64,000 bases of DNA from Opitutus terrae PB90-1 (lineage in GTDB: Bacteria; Verrucomicrobiota; Verrucomicrobiia; Opitutales; Opitutaceae), in contig NC_010571.1 in assembly GCF_000019965.1 (NCBI RefSeq), positions 4,969,001 through 5,033,000 of the forward strand, read 5' to 3'. Position 1 is the stretch's first letter. The number at the start of each line of letters is the position of its first letter. Below the pieces are notes generated by a model. It was given only the letters and a program-made list of their open reading frames with translations. It made no database searches and was not told the DNA's origin. This document shows positions 61,691 through 64,000 of the stretch, one piece after another. The position numbers and the translations under genes were made by a program.

Positions 61691-61773
61691 GAAAAAACGG
61701 TTGCCCGAACGGACATGGCAGCGTTGAGGATTTTTCCGTTTCCCTGGGCACCGCTCCCTGCTCCACTTGCCTC

Positions 61774-62619
61774 GTGCCGCTCTCCGCGTTCCTGCCTCCG
61801 GATTTCGACCCGCGCCGTCCGCTCGCGCTGATCGCCGGACAAGGTCTCTATCCGCAACTCGTCGCCGCCGCGGCGCGCCACGCCGGCGTCCCGCTGAAGC
61901 TGATCGCCTTCGATGAGGAAACGCGTCCCGAGCTGATCGCGTCGTTTGCCGACGCGGACCGCCGCACCTTGCTGGTCGGGCAACTCGGCAAGATGCTGAA
62001 AATGCTCCGCGAGTTCGATGCCGGCTACGCGCTGATGGCCGGTCAGATTTCCCCGCGGCGGTTGTTTCGCGGCTTGCATCCCGACCTCAAGGCGGTGCGC
62101 CTGCTCGCTTCGTTGAAACGACGCAACGCCGAGACGATCTTCGGCGCCATCGCCGCGGAAATCGAAGGACTCGGGATCACGTTGCTCGACGCCCGCTCGT
62201 TCTTGGACGACCAGCTCGCCACCGCCGGCTGCATGACCGGCCGATCGTTTCCGATCGATCGCGACTACGTGGAGCATGGCGTCCACATCGCGCGCGAATG
62301 CGCCCGGCTCGACATCGGCCAGGGCTGTGTCGTTCGGAAAGGCACCGTGCTCGCGGTCGAAGCCTACGAGGGCACCGACGAGATGCTGCGGCGTGCCGGG
62401 GCATTCAAGACCGACGCCGCGCTGTTCGTGAAGACGGTCAAGGCCGGCCAGGATTATCGCTTCGACGTCCCTTGCTTCGGCCAGCGCACGCTTGAGACCA
62501 TGCGCGAGGCCGGCATCGCTGCCGCGGCGCTCGAGGCCGGCCGAGTGATCATGCTCGATCGGCCCGCGGTGCTCGCGCAGGCGCGCACCTGGGGGATCAA
62601 TCTGCTCGGCTTCGAGTAA
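61774..62619 (+). CDS. lpxI: UDP-2,3-diacylglucosamine pyrophosphatase LpxI
   Basis: Hydrolyses UDP-2,3-diacylglucosamine to lipid X in lipid A synthesis, the alternative to LpxH. The 281-residue protein has an N-terminal domain (RPLALIAGQGLYPQLVAAAA) and the conserved C-terminal catalytic domain (GCVVRKGTVLAVEAYEGTDE, DAALFVKTVKAGQDYRFDVP). The start is a GTG at 61774, the first one before family similarity. Upstream frame to 61558 is repeat sequence. With lptD it shows that lipid A or LPS is made. Confidence 0.92.
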   Translation: MPLSAFLPPDFDPRRPLALIAGQGLYPQLVAAAARHAGVPLKLIAFDEETRPELIASFADADRRTLLVGQLGKMLKMLREFDAGYALMAGQISPRRLFRGLHPDLKAVRLLASLKRRNAETIFGAIAAEIEGLGITLLDARSFLDDQLATAGCMTGRSFPIDRDYVEHGVHIARECARLDIGQGCVVRKGTVLAVEAYEGTDEMLRRAGAFKTDAALFVKTVKAGQDYRFDVPCFGQRTLETMREAGIAAAALEAGRVIMLDRPAVLAQARTWGINLLGFE

Positions 62620-62835
62620 GTCGCACGGGCATCCCGCCGCGTGGTCCGGGGCTTGGCGACAGCCTCCCGCGCTCAGCCCTTCCCCAGCCAGCGCTCGTGC
62701 ACCGCGCCTTCATCTTCACCACGTTCTCGCGTCGGGCGGGACATCCAGCCCGCGGCCGCGTCCGGAGACACGACGCCACCCGTTCACTGCCGAACCCGAC
62801 TTGCGCTTTCTGGGCTTAAGCCCATTTCTTTCCTC

Positions 62836-63309
62836 ATGCAGAATGATGCCGTCACCGTGACCGTGAAAGGCGTGATGCCGACCGCCAACGGCTGCGCCGT
62901 GTTTCTCGGCAACGACGGCAAGACGTTCGTGATCTACGTCGATCATTCGGTCGGCAACGCCATCCAGATGACGCTTAATGGCGTGAAGAAAGAGCGCCCG
63001 CTGACGCACGATTTGATCGGCAGCATTTTTCTCGGCTTGGGCGCCCACCTCGAGCACGTGCTCGTCAATGACGCTCGCGACGGCACGTTCTTCGCCCGCA
63101 TCCTGCTCAAGATGGAGAACGAACTTGGCAAGAAGATCGTCGAAATCGACGCGCGGCCGAGCGACTCGATCGTCCTCGCCCTCCAGCAGAAACGGCCGAT
63201 CTTCGTCGCCCGCGCGGTACTCGACGCCGTCGAGGACATGACCGAGATCCTCGAACGCGTGCGCCAGCAGCAGGCCGAGGAACCCGGCGAGGAAGAGGAA
63301 AATCCCTGA
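62836..63309 (+). CDS. Bifunctional-nuclease (BFN/DUF151) domain protein
   Basis: A 157-residue protein with the BFN core: VKGVMPTANGCAVFLGND, FVIYVDHSVGNAIQMTLNG, RPLTHDLIGSIFLGLGA, VDARPSDSIVLALQ-type segment (EIDARPSDSIVLALQQKRPI). The C-terminal tail is glutamate-rich (QQQAEEPGEEEE). Members of this family were described as bifunctional nucleases, but the activity of this protein is unknown. The ATG at 62836 is preferred to the upstream in-frame start at 62641, which reads through a non-conserved region. Confidence 0.88.
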   Translation: MQNDAVTVTVKGVMPTANGCAVFLGNDGKTFVIYVDHSVGNAIQMTLNGVKKERPLTHDLIGSIFLGLGAHLEHVLVNDARDGTFFARILLKMENELGKKIVEIDARPSDSIVLALQQKRPIFVARAVLDAVEDMTEILERVRQQQAEEPGEEEENP

Positions 63310-63339
63310 GCGCTTGCGTCCCTCACCAGCGAAGATGGT

Positions 63340-63392
63340 AGGGCGAGGCGTCCCGCCGAGCCGTCCTGGGAGCACGGGCGTTCTGCCCGCAT
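63340..63392. repeat. Partial GTAGGG-type repeat and hairpin before the dus gene
   Basis: GGTAGGGCGAGGCGTCCCGC at 63340 resembles the left arm of the GTAGGG palindromes. GCACGGGCGTTCTGCCCGC at about 63373-63391 forms a hairpin like the one at 24889. It lies in the 143-base spacer after the BFN gene. It may be a degraded or composite copy. Confidence 0.5.
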
Positions 63393-63452
63393 CGAGTGCG
63401 CTCCTGCCTCCCGGCGTGCGTATCCGAGCACGCGCCTCAGCGCGTCCGCGCC

Positions 63453-64000
63453 ATGACTGATCTCCCCGCACCGCTTCCGCCACCCGTCGTTGCTGGACTC
63501 CCGCTGACCGCGCTCGCGCCGATGCAGGACGTCACCGATCTGACGTTCATGCGGGTGATCGCGCATTACGGCGCGCCCGACTATTTTTTCACCGAGTTCT
63601 TCCGCGTGCACTCCCAGTCGCGGCTGGAGAAGCACATCGTCCGGTGCCTCGATGACAACACCACCGGCCGGCCAATTTTTGCCCAGGTAATCGGCGAGGA
63701 CCTCGAGCAACTGGTCCGCACAGCGCGTGAGCTTCAGCAACACCCGATCGCGGGGATCGATCTGAACCTCGGCTGTCCTGCACCCAAGGTCTACAAGAAG
63801 AACGTCGGTGGCGGGCTGCTGCGCGATCTCGCTCATGTGGACCGGATCCTCGGCGCGCTCCGCGCCGCCACGCCCGGCGGCCTGTTTACGGTGAAGATGC
63901 GGATCGGGTTCGACGACACGACGCCGTTCGAACCGATGCTCGACCTGGTGAATGCCCACCGCGTCGACCTGCTCAGTGTGCACGGGCGAACCGTGAAGGA
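63453..64000 (+). CDS. dus: tRNA-dihydrouridine synthase (3' end cut by window edge)
   Basis: An FMN-dependent enzyme that reduces uridines in tRNA D-loops. About 182 residues are visible. They show the FMN-binding start LTALAPMQDVTDLTFMRVI, the phosphate-binding and catalytic segment GIDLNLGCPAPKVYKKNVGG with the active-site cysteine, and FTVKMRIGFDDT. The subtype (DusA, B or C) cannot be decided from this part. The ATG at 63453 follows a repeat-containing spacer and has no Shine-Dalgarno sequence. Confidence 0.94.
   Translation, partial: MTDLPAPLPPPVVAGLPLTALAPMQDVTDLTFMRVIAHYGAPDYFFTEFFRVHSQSRLEKHIVRCLDDNTTGRPIFAQVIGEDLEQLVRTARELQQHPIAGIDLNLGCPAPKVYKKNVGGGLLRDLAHVDRILGALRAATPGGLFTVKMRIGFDDTTPFEPMLDLVNAHRVDLLSVHGRTVK

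Noticed and set aside
59364-61766. An 800-codon minus-strand frame opposite the BY-kinase gene
   Set aside because: Shadow of a strongly recognised gene; the composition (His, Arg, Asp, Val) is the usual complement pattern and no motif is present.

Overview
The window looks like a chromosomal segment of a GC-rich (about 65%) Gram-negative bacterium of the Verrucomicrobiota, most likely an Opitutaceae-type organism. The lineage is inferred from gene content and overall protein character, not from a marker gene. It encodes outer-membrane functions (LptD, LpxI, TonB, OpgG/OpgH, several beta-barrels), menaquinone synthesis (MenA) and type IV pilus or secretion ATPases. Most start codons have no Shine-Dalgarno sequence, and several gaps carry palindromic repeats. 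I see no phage, plasmid, integrase, transposase, CRISPR array or rRNA. No gap between genes exceeds about 270 bases. Nearly all sequence is ordinary core chromosome.

Layout. 1-3315: glycolytic genes gapA-pgk-tpiA on the minus strand (tpiA cut by the window edge), separated by palindromic repeats. 3462-8345: a GH13 glycogen-debranching-type enzyme, an exported phosphodiesterase and divergent mnmA. 8429-14248: a minus-strand run with a REC-HDOD protein, a TPR lipoprotein, a PilB/GspE ATPase, a small MshEN-like protein and obgE. 14503-19913: plus-strand aldo/keto reductase, Fsr-type MFS transporter and alaS. 20179-25773: a hybrid histidine kinase, a beta-barrel, a GreA/B-like protein, a TonB protein and an exported unknown. 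25948-33533: divergent glgB and lptD, then rsmB-like, scpA, a small unknown and trxA. 33638-39269: menA with a membrane protein and acylphosphatase, an acidic unknown, tRNA-Ser(GCU), and metK-ahcY.

39441-43276 is the most unusual regulatory cluster: a REC-histidine kinase, a CheY-like regulator, a 66-residue protein, a second PilB/GspE ATPase and an Hpt protein, tightly packed. It looks like a phosphorelay built around a pilus or secretion motor. 43445-52280 is a long minus-strand run: HtrA protease, an HtrA paralogue that has lost its catalytic residues, riboflavin synthase, a family-4-like uracil-DNA glycosylase, and opgG-unknown-opgH for osmoregulated glucans. leuS diverges from htrA with only 18 bases between start codons. 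54944-61538 is a polysaccharide-export set (FecR/alanine-rich repeat protein, beta-barrel, Wza-like exporter, BY-kinase) without glycosyltransferases. lpxI, a bifunctional-nuclease-domain protein and a truncated dihydrouridine synthase follow.

The strongest candidates for something undescribed are the phosphorelay-PilB cluster, the FecR helical-repeat protein of the export cluster, the active/inactive HtrA pair, and a dispersed family of about 72-base palindromes with GTAGGG...CCCTAC ends, including a nested copy downstream of alaS.
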